Below, one piece after another: positions 26,529 through 36,136 of a stretch of DNA of 64,000 nt. The DNA comes from Clostridia bacterium. GTDB lineage: Bacteria; Bacillota; Clostridia; Saccharofermentanales; Saccharofermentanaceae. Within the stretch, counting starts at the first letter, position 1, and the number at the start of each line of letters is the position of its first letter. The stretch covers positions 1-64,000 of the forward strand of contig JAKSRG010000012.1 of assembly GCA_024403735.1 (NCBI GenBank), written 5' to 3'. Made by a program: the position numbers and the translations under genes. The notes beneath the pieces are model-generated. The model worked only from the letters and a program-made list of their open reading frames with translations, was not told the DNA's origin and did not search any database.

Positions 26529-29362
26529 TAGTTTTCCTCAAAAGAAACAGGTTGCATTTCCTTCTTGAACAAATCAGCAATAGAAAGACTCTTATATCTT
26601 GGCAAGTTATAAGCGAATGGTACATTGAGTAACCAAACCAAATCTTTCTGATACGTTCCAAACAAGCGAAGATCATCAAATAACTTCTTCATAGCATCAT
26701 CTTCAACTACAGCACTAGATACATGAGGTAAATCTAATAAATATCGCTGCATTGCAAAGTGATAAATGTCAAAGTAGGAATTAATGTACTTGATTTCCTT
26801 AGCATATTTCGCTGCATTAGTAACTGCTGTAAGATGTGCTATTGCATTTCTATATTCTCTAAACAATAACTCTCCTAACTCTTTATTAGCAACCATCTTG
26901 TCTCTATTACTAGTTATGTAGTTAAGAGCTCGCTTATTAAATCTCTTATTCGCAGCTCTTCTCTCCTGCTCTCTTTGGAGTTGACATTCAATATAATGAT
27001 CAACCATACCAAAATAACCAGCCTTATCAATTGATTCATCAATGACAAATCTTGAATCTCTCTCAAGGCTATGAATGGCAATAGTATAACGTGCGTTAAT
27101 ATTTACCAAGTTCTTAGCAATCAAATATAGGACTGTGAGATAAAGACCAATGATACTTACGAGTGTTTCCTTATGTCTCTGTTCATTATATGATCTACTT
27201 TTCTGCTTAACAGAACCTACATCATTACTGTTGAAACTAAAGTTTACTAATTCTAGTGAAAGATCCGCCACCATTCTACTTCTATCACGAGTATCCATCA
27301 TACAAGCATCAAAGTATCTCTCTATTTGAGTTTTAGGTATTTGCTTCAAAACAAACTCAACTACTTTTCTATTCTTCGCGAACTCACGAATCTGATCTAT
27401 GTTAGTAAATCTAATCAAATACTGAAATCTTGATGAGTTGATAACATTATTCTTAATGAAGTTTCTTAAGTTAGTATCATTTCTCTGAACTTCGTTTCCT
27501 TCTACCCTAGGTGTGAAAATTACTGACTTATACTTATCAAGTTCATCACTTTCCAATCCGAGCACACGTAATGCATCCTGATAAAGTGGCCATTCAACAA
27601 TATGAAGTGGAGCGTCCATTCTCGCGAAACTCTTTACAGTTCTTAACTGTTCAGCGATTTCGTTACTCATATGGAAGAATGTGTAATCCCTAACCTGCTT
27701 CTTTTCAGCAGCCTTGAACAAATCAAGATCAAGTGACTCCATAATGTCAATGAAAGACTGAATATTCTCAAACTTATTAATCAATGAAGTGAGCAGAATA
27801 TTAATCTCCTTACCATCAATGAACAATGTCAACATATACATCAACTTAGTGAAGTATGATGTATTCTCAGCCTTCACACGAATATCTTCAATCCAGTCAT
27901 TAGCTTCTTTGCCACTTAACTTACCATCAATCTTGCCAATATCTTTACCAGATTTGATGTTCTCGAATACACTCTTATAATTTGTCTCTACTTTACGATA
28001 AAATTTGTCAGCGTAATCTAGATAGCTTCTATCCTTTTCTTCATCGCTAACACTACTTCTAAGTACATTAACAAAGCTCTCTACAAGCTCCTTACCATCT
28101 TCAGAAAGACAATATCTATAGATAACAAAATCAAGCCATTTATTGATTAGACTACGAGCACCATCAAAATCCTTGTCACGTAAGAAAGGTAATCTCTTAT
28201 CAACAATTACTTCACGCAACTGCTTAACGCTAAAACCTATATTACGCGCATCTTTAGTTACTATAAATCTATAGTAATCCTGAGCGCACTTTTTCTTTTC
28301 CTCATCAGTATTCAAGTTAAGTGCTTTGAATAACACCAATAATGACTTCTTGTTTGTCTCAATGAAGCCTTCATTTACTGAATCAACTCTTTCTGAATAC
28401 ATCTCGTCAAGAATTTTCTTATGGCCGTCTGGTAGATCGTTAGATGTCTTATCAAGAAGATAAAGCCACGCGTTATACTTCTTCTCACCCTTTCCGTGCT
28501 TAAGGAACTGTCGAAGACTGCCTAACAACTCAATAATCATCGCAATCTCTTCTTGAGTTCTAAGACTTGTTACTTTCTTATCCTTGCTAGATTTCTTCTT
28601 ATCATACTCATTGTGATAGAAAGCATTTCCAAAGTAACCAAGTCTACCAGAAGAAATAAACTGCTGGAATTTCTCGTCCTTTGGCTTACCATCATCGAAC
28701 TTAATTCTTCTATCTACTGAATAATCACCAATCAAATCTGCAGGCTTACCATCGACGATACCGCTATTAATGCCTGACACATTGTTAATGCAATAAATAA
28801 TGTTATCGATATATTCAGCTAAAATCTTCTCGATATCTAGAATGTTATAAGCCAATTGGATATGAATATTATCCTGATACTCTGTATCATTCTCGAAGAA
28901 ACGCTTCTCAATGCTTGCCTTGGCACCAATCAAATCCTGTCTTACTGCATTAATCTTTGTAGCATGTCCAGGCTTTGAAGCAACATATTTAGTACTCTTT
29001 ACTAAGACAGTCGTCTTCTCCTCTTCTGCATCAATATTACTTCTATCAGGAGTAGCAATTCTTATCTGCTCACCATTAGAGAATTTAGTTTCGAGTAATG
29101 ATTCATTCTTGGAGCCAAAGCTAGTAAGGTACAAATTATCGTCTACAACAAACATCGACTTTAATCCATTAGCTTTAGCTAAAGACTTCTTCTTAACTTT
29201 AACCTTAGGTCTACTGATTAGTTCAGAAGCAGTCTGCACTTTCGCACTTGCCTTCGCCTTCTCTTCATTACGCTTCTTTTCAGCGGCTTTAGACTTATTA
29301 TTTCTTTCCTGTTTTTCTCTAAGTCTTCTCTCTTTTTGTGACTCTTTCTTCTTTGCTGCCAT
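26528..29362 (-). CDS. cas13d: Type VI-D effector RNase Cas13d
   Basis: A 944-aa Cas13d, the crRNA-guided RNase that cuts target and bystander RNA and processes its own crRNA. Both HEPN motifs are present: RQFLKH (Arg284, His289) and RNAIAH (Arg838, His843), spaced as in known Cas13d proteins of 920-1000 aa. The first 70 residues are very basic (Lys/Arg/Glu) and may contact RNA. The start is set to 29362 because GGGGGA lies 8 bases upstream, five codons inside the longest frame. It is coupled to the broken cas1 by TAATG. All arrays are on the same strand, and their repeat structure matches. Confidence 0.96.
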   Translation of the reverse strand: MAAKKKESQKERRLREKQERNNKSKAAEKKRNEEKAKASAKVQTASELISRPKVKVKKKSLAKANGLKSMFVVDDNLYLTSFGSKNESLLETKFSNGEQIRIATPDRSNIDAEEEKTTVLVKSTKYVASKPGHATKINAVRQDLIGAKASIEKRFFENDTEYQDNIHIQLAYNILDIEKILAEYIDNIIYCINNVSGINSGIVDGKPADLIGDYSVDRRIKFDDGKPKDEKFQQFISSGRLGYFGNAFYHNEYDKKKSSKDKKVTSLRTQEEIAMIIELLGSLRQFLKHGKGEKKYNAWLYLLDKTSNDLPDGHKKILDEMYSERVDSVNEGFIETNKKSLLVLFKALNLNTDEEKKKCAQDYYRFIVTKDARNIGFSVKQLREVIVDKRLPFLRDKDFDGARSLINKWLDFVIYRYCLSEDGKELVESFVNVLRSSVSDEEKDRSYLDYADKFYRKVETNYKSVFENIKSGKDIGKIDGKLSGKEANDWIEDIRVKAENTSYFTKLMYMLTLFIDGKEINILLTSLINKFENIQSFIDIMESLDLDLFKAAEKKQVRDYTFFHMSNEIAEQLRTVKSFARMDAPLHIVEWPLYQDALRVLGLESDELDKYKSVIFTPRVEGNEVQRNDTNLRNFIKNNVINSSRFQYLIRFTNIDQIREFAKNRKVVEFVLKQIPKTQIERYFDACMMDTRDRSRMVADLSLELVNFSFNSNDVGSVKQKSRSYNEQRHKETLVSIIGLYLTVLYLIAKNLVNINARYTIAIHSLERDSRFVIDESIDKAGYFGMVDHYIECQLQREQERRAANKRFNKRALNYITSNRDKMVANKELGELLFREYRNAIAHLTAVTNAAKYAKEIKYINSYFDIYHFAMQRYLLDLPHVSSAVVEDDAMKKLFDDLRLFGTYQKDLVWLLNVPFAYNLPRYKSLSIADLFKKEMQPVSFEEN

Positions 29363-29514
29363 AATAAATTCCCCCATTACACAAAACTAATATGTGAATT
29401 GCGATTATCATTTATAAAAATTATTTTATAGATAATAATCAGGTGTCTCAACAGCATCTACTTATTATTTGAAATTTGTTTACACACTGAAATGACTCTT
29501 TAGAAATCAATAAA

Positions 29515-29557
29515 AATAGATGCTATGTCAACATAATAGTGACAAAGCATCTATTAA
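29515..29557 (-). terminator. Hairpin terminator between DUF3800-TPR gene and cas13d
   Basis: AATAGATGCT with TTGTCA and its complement (29517-29555), followed leftward by TTTTATTG. It separates the DUF3800-TPR transcript from cas13d, so cas13d has its own promoter in 29363-29515. Confidence 0.7.
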
Positions 29558-29597
29558 TCATTCGAAAAAAGTTACAAGTATAATTCTGAACAAGTTC

Positions 29598-31634
29598 TTA
29601 CCTGTACATGTATGTAAATTTATCATCCTCAAATGGATGTTTCTTACTTCTTATTCGTTCATACTCTTCATATCCATTTTCTATTATCTTGCTAATAACA
29701 GTATCTCCTTCAAGGTCTTCTATCATATTCATATACTTTTTTGCTTTCAAAGGATTTCCGTTCATATTCTGCACAAATGCACAATACTTAATAATCAACT
29801 CATATGGATGATTCATACCTTGTGCATCCTGTTCGAGTTTTTTATCCATCCATCTCAAAAATTCATTCGTTCCTTCTTGACCTAGTTCATCAATCAAGTT
29901 CAAAACATACAAAGCCTTGATATAAACGTACAGAACAAACGCCTGGTGAGCATATGGAATATCACCTGAATGCAAATACTGTTCCTTAAGGTCTGATGTT
30001 CCAAAATATTCAGCAGCCTTCTCTTTATATTTATCCTTATCACCAGCCTCTATTAAGGCATGCAAATAATAAGACATCGTTCTCTGATAATCATTAGATC
30101 CCTTTTCGAAAACACCCAGTGCCTTCTCAAAAGAGTTAATAGCTTCTTCATAATTTTCTAGAAAAGCATAAGCTTGACCTTCTTGACTATAGGAGCGTCC
30201 TAATATCATAGGAATCTCAACATTTGTGTATCCTTTTCGCCATTCAATATACTCATTAAGGAAGCGAATAGTATCAGATGTGTATTTTTTAGCTACATCA
30301 AAACGCAGTGCATCACACAAACTAACAGCATACTTATTTCTCATTTCGCAGAAATTCTCAATAGACGTATAATCTGCATACTTGTGAGCCATGTCAAAAT
30401 ACTTCTCAGAAGCCTTATAATCACCATTATGATTAGCTATTGTCATCTTAAGAACATACAATTCATACAGCAATCCCTTGAATTCATTTCTGTCTTTGTT
30501 ATTAATAATCGCTGTTTCTAATGGGCTTAGTATGTAATCACCCTTGTCATTAGCATAAGTACCTAAATAGTATTCCTTCAAAGCATCTATCGCATACTTA
30601 AGCTTAAGGTAATCTTCTGAATTCTGAATTGTCTCAATAATATGCTTATGCCAGTTCTCTTTGTAGAACTCATATATCTCTTGGTTTTCACTCTGAGAAT
30701 CAAACAAGTATCCTAATGATTTAAAATAGTCTCCTGCTTCGAGAGCCTTTAATGCTTCTACCCACAAAGCGTCAACTTCATCATAAGACCAAACGTAGCA
30801 GTTGCCAGTATTGAAACTATCTCTACAGAAACTCTCAATTCTTTTCATTCCAACAATAGTATTTACTTTCTTTATTTCATCACCAAAGAAAGAACATACA
30901 GAATCAGCTAAATAGAAGAAACCTTGTCCAAGATTAGTAGCATCACTATCATATTTAATCGAACGAACATCTACTTCAAAACGAGAATCTCTACGATTGC
31001 TACCAGGAATAGATGAAATAAGCATGCCTCTATAACTATTCGTATCAGTAATCTGAGTAATCTTGGAATACTTACTATGTCCAATTTCTTTTAGTTCTTT
31101 TTCAGCTATCTTATCTCTAATGTCGTATAAAACTCTCGTTGCTATATGTAACTTGATACTCTTATCATCATTTAACTGATGAGTTCTATATAAAAGTCGA
31201 TCCAATGTAAGATATGCGATATGCTGATATCTATTTGAAGCATAATTGTCTTCAATAAGATTACTCTTATCACTAAAAACTTTTGGACTTTCATTTAGAG
31301 ATCCAACCATCGCATAGAAATCATATGTTCCGTTTGGTTTTCCCCATTCAGCTGAACCATTAATAAAATCACTAACGGTTTTTCTTAGTTGCTTCTTTAC
31401 AGCAATAGTAGCATCAACATTTGTATTATTATGATTACGATGCAAATCCTCTGGATAACTAGCGCGACATTTTGTACAACAATCTTTAAACCACTTTTGA
31501 AGTCGCTTAAGTTCATTATTATATGCATTGTCATCATCAGCATGGAAGACAACTCCACCTATAAAGAACACTTTGCTTCCATCATCTTGACCATCACCAA
31601 AATATCCAGCTTCATCCAAAGCTATTACTAACAT
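29598..31634 (-). CDS. DUF3800-TPR protein upstream of cas13d
   Basis: A 678-aa protein. The N-terminus (LDEAGYFG, Asp7-Glu8; then FFIGGVVFHADD) fits DUF3800, a predicted RNase H-fold nuclease-like domain found in defence islands. From about 320 to 660 it is alpha-helical with TPR-like repeats (KASEKYFDMAHKYADY, EEAINSFEKALGVFEKG). The start has AGGAG. It follows the 306-aa unknown gene by 51 bp, so the two are likely an operon upstream of cas13d on the same strand. Its nuclease activity and any link with Cas13d are inference. Confidence 0.7.
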   Translation of the reverse strand: MLVIALDEAGYFGDGQDDGSKVFFIGGVVFHADDDNAYNNELKRLQKWFKDCCTKCRASYPEDLHRNHNNTNVDATIAVKKQLRKTVSDFINGSAEWGKPNGTYDFYAMVGSLNESPKVFSDKSNLIEDNYASNRYQHIAYLTLDRLLYRTHQLNDDKSIKLHIATRVLYDIRDKIAEKELKEIGHSKYSKITQITDTNSYRGMLISSIPGSNRRDSRFEVDVRSIKYDSDATNLGQGFFYLADSVCSFFGDEIKKVNTIVGMKRIESFCRDSFNTGNCYVWSYDEVDALWVEALKALEAGDYFKSLGYLFDSQSENQEIYEFYKENWHKHIIETIQNSEDYLKLKYAIDALKEYYLGTYANDKGDYILSPLETAIINNKDRNEFKGLLYELYVLKMTIANHNGDYKASEKYFDMAHKYADYTSIENFCEMRNKYAVSLCDALRFDVAKKYTSDTIRFLNEYIEWRKGYTNVEIPMILGRSYSQEGQAYAFLENYEEAINSFEKALGVFEKGSNDYQRTMSYYLHALIEAGDKDKYKEKAAEYFGTSDLKEQYLHSGDIPYAHQAFVLYVYIKALYVLNLIDELGQEGTNEFLRWMDKKLEQDAQGMNHPYELIIKYCAFVQNMNGNPLKAKKYMNMIEDLEGDTVISKIIENGYEEYERIRSKKHPFEDDKFTYMYR

Positions 31635-31685
31635 ATAATTCTCCTACATCACATAAACATTAAGTATCAATCATTACAAAATGAA

Positions 31686-32606
31686 TTAAAACTCTAATAT
31701 ATACAAGAACTCTTGGTGCATCTCTTCCTTAACTTTTTTGCTATAGCCTAAAGAAGATGAACCACCAATCTTACAGTATGTCGCTTCAATATTTGCAGCG
31801 GCAGTAGCTGACATAGTTAATATCTTGCTACACTTTAATCCAACTTTATACTCAGTAAGTTCTTTTCCTGAACAAGCCATATCAATAAGGTTAAGAATTC
31901 TATCACTATTCTTGAACCACTTTAATTCTGGTCTAAATGGAGTATTGTTTTTCTCTAGAGTAGCCTCAGCCAAAACATCAAAAGAAGTCTTTTTGGATTG
32001 ATCCTTTTCTGTATCCAACCCTGTCTCACCACTGAAAACCGCAACGCCTGCTTTATGATGCTGAGAATCTTTTCTACTCTCACTATAACTACTACTTTTT
32101 CTCAACTCGACACGATAATGCTTTGCACCAATAGCAAAAGCAATTCGTTCCAATTCAGCAAGCTTTGAGTCCAAAATTTCCTCAAAATATGTTTCTACAC
32201 TAATGTATTTGCTTGGACAGTTTGGATCATAATAAAAAACAGTCTCATTGTCTGGTGCTGGTATAAACTCTTTCTCGCACTCATCAACAAACTTCTGATA
32301 CAGGAATAAAACCTGATTTGATTTATTCTCAATCCAACCAGCTGCTGTATTGTACAAGTCGTCTTTGCTACGTGTACTTCTATCAACAATCTTGATCATA
32401 GTAGGGAATTCAAAACCATCTGAGTTCAATTCTTCAATTGAAACCGGTCTACTACTCTCTAATTTATGTTCGTTATACTTATTCTCAACATAATCAACTC
32501 CTTGACCAGCGATTTCACAAACTTTTTTAACTGTTGTGACACCTAACAATTTCGGAATTCCAACCTTAGCAACATTCTTAAGCTTATCTTTTGTATCAGA
32601 TTTCAT
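31686..32606 (-). CDS. Unknown 306-aa protein, operon with DUF3800-TPR gene
   Basis: A 306-aa cytoplasmic protein with no family I recognise. N-terminal residues 5-40 are amphipathic (KNVAKVGIPKLLGVTTVKKVCEIAG); the middle is acidic; residues 175-215 are Ser/Lys/Asp-rich and probably disordered; the end (KILTMSATAAANIEATYCKIGGSSSLGYSK) is Ala/Ser-rich. The start has GAGGTG upstream. It is the first gene of the two-gene unit before cas13d and may be its partner or regulator. Confidence 0.5.
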   Translation of the reverse strand: MKSDTKDKLKNVAKVGIPKLLGVTTVKKVCEIAGQGVDYVENKYNEHKLESSRPVSIEELNSDGFEFPTMIKIVDRSTRSKDDLYNTAAGWIENKSNQVLFLYQKFVDECEKEFIPAPDNETVFYYDPNCPSKYISVETYFEEILDSKLAELERIAFAIGAKHYRVELRKSSSYSESRKDSQHHKAGVAVFSGETGLDTEKDQSKKTSFDVLAEATLEKNNTPFRPELKWFKNSDRILNLIDMACSGKELTEYKVGLKCSKILTMSATAAANIEATYCKIGGSSSLGYSKKVKEEMHQEFLYILEF

Positions 32607-32732
32607 AACTTACACCTCACACCGAATTCTATTGTATTCAGCAATACTTTTACTAATTACAGTGTATCAGCATAAAATCAGAATGATGTAAATAAAATTT
32701 GAATTTTGCCTACATAACCTAATAGTACAATC

Positions 32733-33263
32733 TTAGTACTTCCTATACTTACTCACACTAACAGGAGCGGCCCAACCGTATTTGCCTACGCCTCGTGATA
32801 AGTCTTCGCGCTCTTTTTTCACGCCGTTTTCTTCAATGTACTGGAGAAGTTTCTCATAGTCTTCGCCCAAGACAGAGGCATAAAAAGTCGCATCATAAGG
32901 CTTACCATTGTCGCCCATATCATGCACGTATATAACCTTCTTGCTCTTATATATGTTCGTGTGCATTGGCTTACCGTTAAGTGTCAGTCTTTTGTTATCT
33001 GCTACAAAATCGAACTCCTCGGTTAACCAGGATGTTTTCCAGACCTTATTAGCCTTCCAGATTGCATACACAATTAGCGCTAGGTATAAGACTATGCCTA
33101 GACTTACGACTAGAATAGTGATCCAGGATGGGATTATGTCCGGACTACTGAACCCGCATATAGTGAATAACAGCACCAACAAAGGTTCGATTACTATTGG
33201 AAGTATCAATGGCAATCTGTGTTTCTTGTAGCTTAAATCTCTAATAACTGCATTAACTTTCAT
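32733..33263 (-). CDS. Small membrane protein
   Basis: A 176-aa protein with two transmembrane helices (about 18-38 and 47-68) and a cytoplasmic C-terminal domain of about 100 residues (KSKKVIYVHDMGDNGKPYDATFYASVLGEDYEKLLQYI). No family recognised. ATG 33263 is preferred to the upstream TTG. It lies at the edge of the defence region and is separate from its neighbours. Confidence 0.55.
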   Translation of the reverse strand: MKVNAVIRDLSYKKHRLPLILPIVIEPLLVLLFTICGFSSPDIIPSWITILVVSLGIVLYLALIVYAIWKANKVWKTSWLTEEFDFVADNKRLTLNGKPMHTNIYKSKKVIYVHDMGDNGKPYDATFYASVLGEDYEKLLQYIEENGVKKEREDLSRGVGKYGWAAPVSVSKYRKY

Positions 33264-33387
33264 ATCAATCAACCTATCCTTATTCTCTATCCCTATCTCG
33301 AAAACAACCTATAACCTTTTATTCATAATAGATCAATTCTAACATAAGTAATCGTTAGGCTAGGTTAGGCGCTCGCCAAAAGAACCG

Positions 33388-34314
33388 TCAATTAAGTACG
33401 CCCATCTCTTCTCCGCCCCATTCAACTACTGTGAAACCTGAGCGGTCAGTATTGTTAATGGATGCTAAATCCTGAGGTTCAATCTCGACATATTCATCTG
33501 AACCATAGAAGTACATATTAACTCTGATTATGTTGTCTGGTTCAGGTGTGATATTAAGTTTAGCTGCCTCCTCATAGGCATCTGTCTGGAATGTGATTAC
33601 GTTATATTCGTTCTTCTCAAGGATTGGCAACCAGTACATTATGAATGTATTTGCTTCTGAATCATTAAGTCCAAGTGTAGCCAATGCTTCCTCGAGGAAC
33701 TTAGCAGAATCCTCACCCTTTACACAGAAGCCCTTGCTCAAATCAGGCTCCATAGTGAAGTTACCTTCCCAATATAGGAAGTCATAAGTTCTGCCTGTAT
33801 CATCAACAAGACTTCCATCTGGACTAGCAGTAACCTGCCATCCATCATCAGAATACTTTGGATATGTACAAGTGAATTCACCATTAAGATCAACTTCAAC
33901 AACAGCGTCAATCTCTTCTTCTGGATAGAGATAAATAACAGGTGCCTTACCAGCACATTGTATTTGATTATGCAGGTAATCTAAGCCGAAACCGTTACTT
34001 ACTAATTGGAAGAATAAAGTCAATATTAGAAGAATTGAAAGAATAATTGAGCCTGCCTTTTTCTTCTGAGTAATTGCCTTATAAATCAATACAGTCGCAC
34101 ATATATATACTAGTGCCATTGTTATAAAATCCAGAATGTTGAACGGATAATGATGGCCAATGCTATCAAACCAAAACTCGAGCCATCTATCTAGAGATTT
34201 ATAAAAAAGCTTAATAGATAAACTCAAGAAGTACTTTATACCAGCTACACCAATAACCGCTGCAATAATCCAGTAGATTAAACTGAAAATTTTTCTCTTC
34301 TTTGTATTCTCCAT
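33388..34314 (-). CDS. Membrane protein with APVIYLYPEEE domain
   Basis: A 308-aa protein with three N-terminal helices (about 10-30, 50-77 and 88-108), then an outer domain starting APVIYLYPEEE that runs to the end. Domains starting PVIYLYPE are frequent in Clostridia as uncharacterised secreted proteins. The start has AGGGG upstream. Monocistronic. Function unknown. Confidence 0.65.
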   Translation of the reverse strand: MENTKKRKIFSLIYWIIAAVIGVAGIKYFLSLSIKLFYKSLDRWLEFWFDSIGHHYPFNILDFITMALVYICATVLIYKAITQKKKAGSIILSILLILTLFFQLVSNGFGLDYLHNQIQCAGKAPVIYLYPEEEIDAVVEVDLNGEFTCTYPKYSDDGWQVTASPDGSLVDDTGRTYDFLYWEGNFTMEPDLSKGFCVKGEDSAKFLEEALATLGLNDSEANTFIMYWLPILEKNEYNVITFQTDAYEEAAKLNITPEPDNIIRVNMYFYGSDEYVEIEPQDLASINNTDRSGFTVVEWGGEEMGVLN

Positions 34315-34457
34315 ATGAACCCCTAATGTCTAGCACAAATCTAACCCCAATTAGATTATGGAATTAACTGCCTAGTCCAAACAAGAGAGAAACATTAGCT
34401 ATATATGGGATGTTTTCTAGCTATCTATTAATAAATCGGTCGAAATAGCGGACCTTA

Positions 34458-34742
34458 TCATCTATAAAGCACAGCAAGAGGTACAGCAACAATTACTAAT
34501 CCAATCAGAATGAAAAGTGCACCAGCTTTGTAATCGACCATCTTTGTTTTCTTCTTGTCATCACAATCGAGGTAGAACTCTTCATGATTTTTTGGATTAT
34601 AGAAAACCTTCACTTTCTGACCAGCGCGATACTCGTAAAGTGAATTCACTGGTTTGTACTTTTTCTTCATAAGGTTAGGTGCATCAGCATTTCCTACATC
34701 AAACTCAACTGTAGGATTATAGGACAACAACATATGCATCAC
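34458..34742 (-). pseudogene. 5'-truncated DUF3592-like membrane protein
   Basis: 94 aa resembling the C-terminal two thirds of DUF3592 proteins (YNPTVEFDVGN, GQKVKVFYNPKNHEEFYLD, then one helix). The usual N-terminal helix is missing because the frame begins inside the end of the MobA-THEP1 gene, with a 26-bp overlap and no clear ribosome binding site. The selenium/molybdenum operon therefore seems to have been joined to a broken older gene here. It might still be translated by coupling. Confidence 0.5.
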
Positions 34743-35805
34743 TGCGATTAATTAGTTCCGTCAGGAACGGCAAGTTATCCTTACGCACAACAGCAATAAC
34801 CTGTTTGGTAGTAAGTAACTCACGAAGCGCATCCTGATATTTTTCTGAATGCTCTTCTAGGTATCCTATCTCATCGATAGTAACAGATGCAACTGGTGAG
34901 GCAATCAAATCCCTAACAAATTGAACTCCCTTGGTATCGAAAACAACCACATCAGGCGTCATCTTGTTATCTTTAATCTTATCCTCAGGAATGTATCTTC
35001 CAATGATTATCTCTTCTTTTGTTCTGTCATTAATTAGGTGCACATCTACACCCTTAATGGCAAAACTAGTAAGCCCCAATGCCTCATTTCCAATAAGTAG
35101 CTTGATGTTATTTACTAGCGTAGTCTTACCCGCACCCCTTAGACCAGTGATGAACAAATGCTTCTTTCCTGACTTAAGATAGCTATTCCAGATACTAAGG
35201 CTATTTGCTAGCGGTAACAGTTCCTCATAAGTCTCCTTAGTATCAATATCCATGAGCTCCAAGGGATTACCAATATCGACTAACCTAACATCTTCTTGGT
35301 GATTTTTGCATACAAAACTACCACCCTTATCTTGAGGGAGCGTCGTAAGTTCATCGAAATACTTCTTTGGGAAATATACTGGTGAACCTATAGTCTCGCC
35401 ACAGTAGCTACGCCAAATACGATTAGGCTCATCAGTCGCAATCTTAATCATCTTTCGTAATGTTAATTCTGACAGGAATGGCTGATCTGCTAGGCAGAAT
35501 ACTACTCCATCTACTCTATCTCCAAGGCTAGTTACTCCGAGCCTGATTGTGTCACTTCTATATGGGAATTCGTGATAGATCACTTCAACATTTCGTGCCT
35601 TACATAGCTCAACTACACCCGTATTACGAGTTACTACTACCACATTTTGGCAACAATCCACTACTGCTTCGAGTATCCAGCTAACCATTGGCTTACCGCC
35701 AAAATCAGCCATCAGCTTATTACCTCCGAAGCGCACTCCGAGGCCTGAAGCCATAATCACACAGCCAATATTACTATTCTTCATGTCATGAGAAGTATTC
35801 ATCAT
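34717..35805 (-). CDS. MobA-like nucleotidyltransferase fused to THEP1-type NTPase
   Basis: A 362-aa fusion. Residues 10-185 are a MobA/MocA-type cytidylyl- or guanylyltransferase (IMASGLGVRFGGNKLMADFGGKPM, FCLADQPF), which attaches a nucleotide to molybdopterin. Residues 205-362 are a P-loop NTPase of the THEP1/MobB-like type (GLRGAGKTT). Last gene of the selenium/molybdenum operon, so it probably finishes molybdenum cofactor for the hydroxylase. The start is uncertain: the region overlaps the modE-like gene and lacks a strong ribosome binding site. Confidence 0.83.
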   Translation of the reverse strand: MMNTSHDMKNSNIGCVIMASGLGVRFGGNKLMADFGGKPMVSWILEAVVDCCQNVVVVTRNTGVVELCKARNVEVIYHEFPYRSDTIRLGVTSLGDRVDGVVFCLADQPFLSELTLRKMIKIATDEPNRIWRSYCGETIGSPVYFPKKYFDELTTLPQDKGGSFVCKNHQEDVRLVDIGNPLELMDIDTKETYEELLPLANSLSIWNSYLKSGKKHLFITGLRGAGKTTLVNNIKLLIGNEALGLTSFAIKGVDVHLINDRTKEEIIIGRYIPEDKIKDNKMTPDVVVFDTKGVQFVRDLIASPVASVTIDEIGYLEEHSEKYQDALRELLTTKQVIAVVRKDNLPFLTELINRSDAYVVVL

Positions 35806-36118
35806 ATAGTTTCTTGTTATTCTCTCTGCAGGCATCGCGATAAGCTGCGTAGCGGTTCAAAAATTCAATACACTCAGGAGTTAATTCACTTCCACCACCT
35901 GATTTACCACCTACAGTCCTAGTAGTAAGCTTAAATCCCAGTGCTGCTTCAGCATTTGAAAGCAGCTTGAGCGCCTTGGTATAAGCCATATTCATAGACG
36001 CTGCAGCAGCATTAAGTGAACCTGTCTCCCCTACTGCCTTAAGAAGTCTGTATGGACCTTCGCCAAAGAATTTGTTATCTTCATCATCTACAAAAACAAT
36101 ACGCGTAACTGCCTTCAT
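35786..36118 (-). CDS. ModE-like molybdate regulator (DNA-binding domain only)
   Basis: A 110-aa LysR/ModE-type winged helix (LLKAVGETGSLNAAAASMNMAYTKALKLL). It has no molybdate-binding MOP domains, so it cannot sense molybdate as full ModE does unless a partner does. Such short ModE proteins go with molybdenum genes in Clostridia. AGGAAATAT precedes the start. It lies between the ABC importer and the MobA fusion. Confidence 0.85.
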   Translation of the reverse strand: MKAVTRIVFVDDEDNKFFGEGPYRLLKAVGETGSLNAAAASMNMAYTKALKLLSNAEAALGFKLTTRTVGGKSGGGSELTPECIEFLNRYAAYRDACRENNKKLYDEYFS

Positions 36119-36136
36119 ATATTTCCTAATCCATTT

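Noticed and set aside
28911..29390. 159-aa plus-strand ORF opposite the cas13d start
   Set aside because: Antisense shadow of a real gene with biased codons; no ribosome binding site or motif. The same applies to the long antisense frames opposite ilvD, mcrB and yedE.
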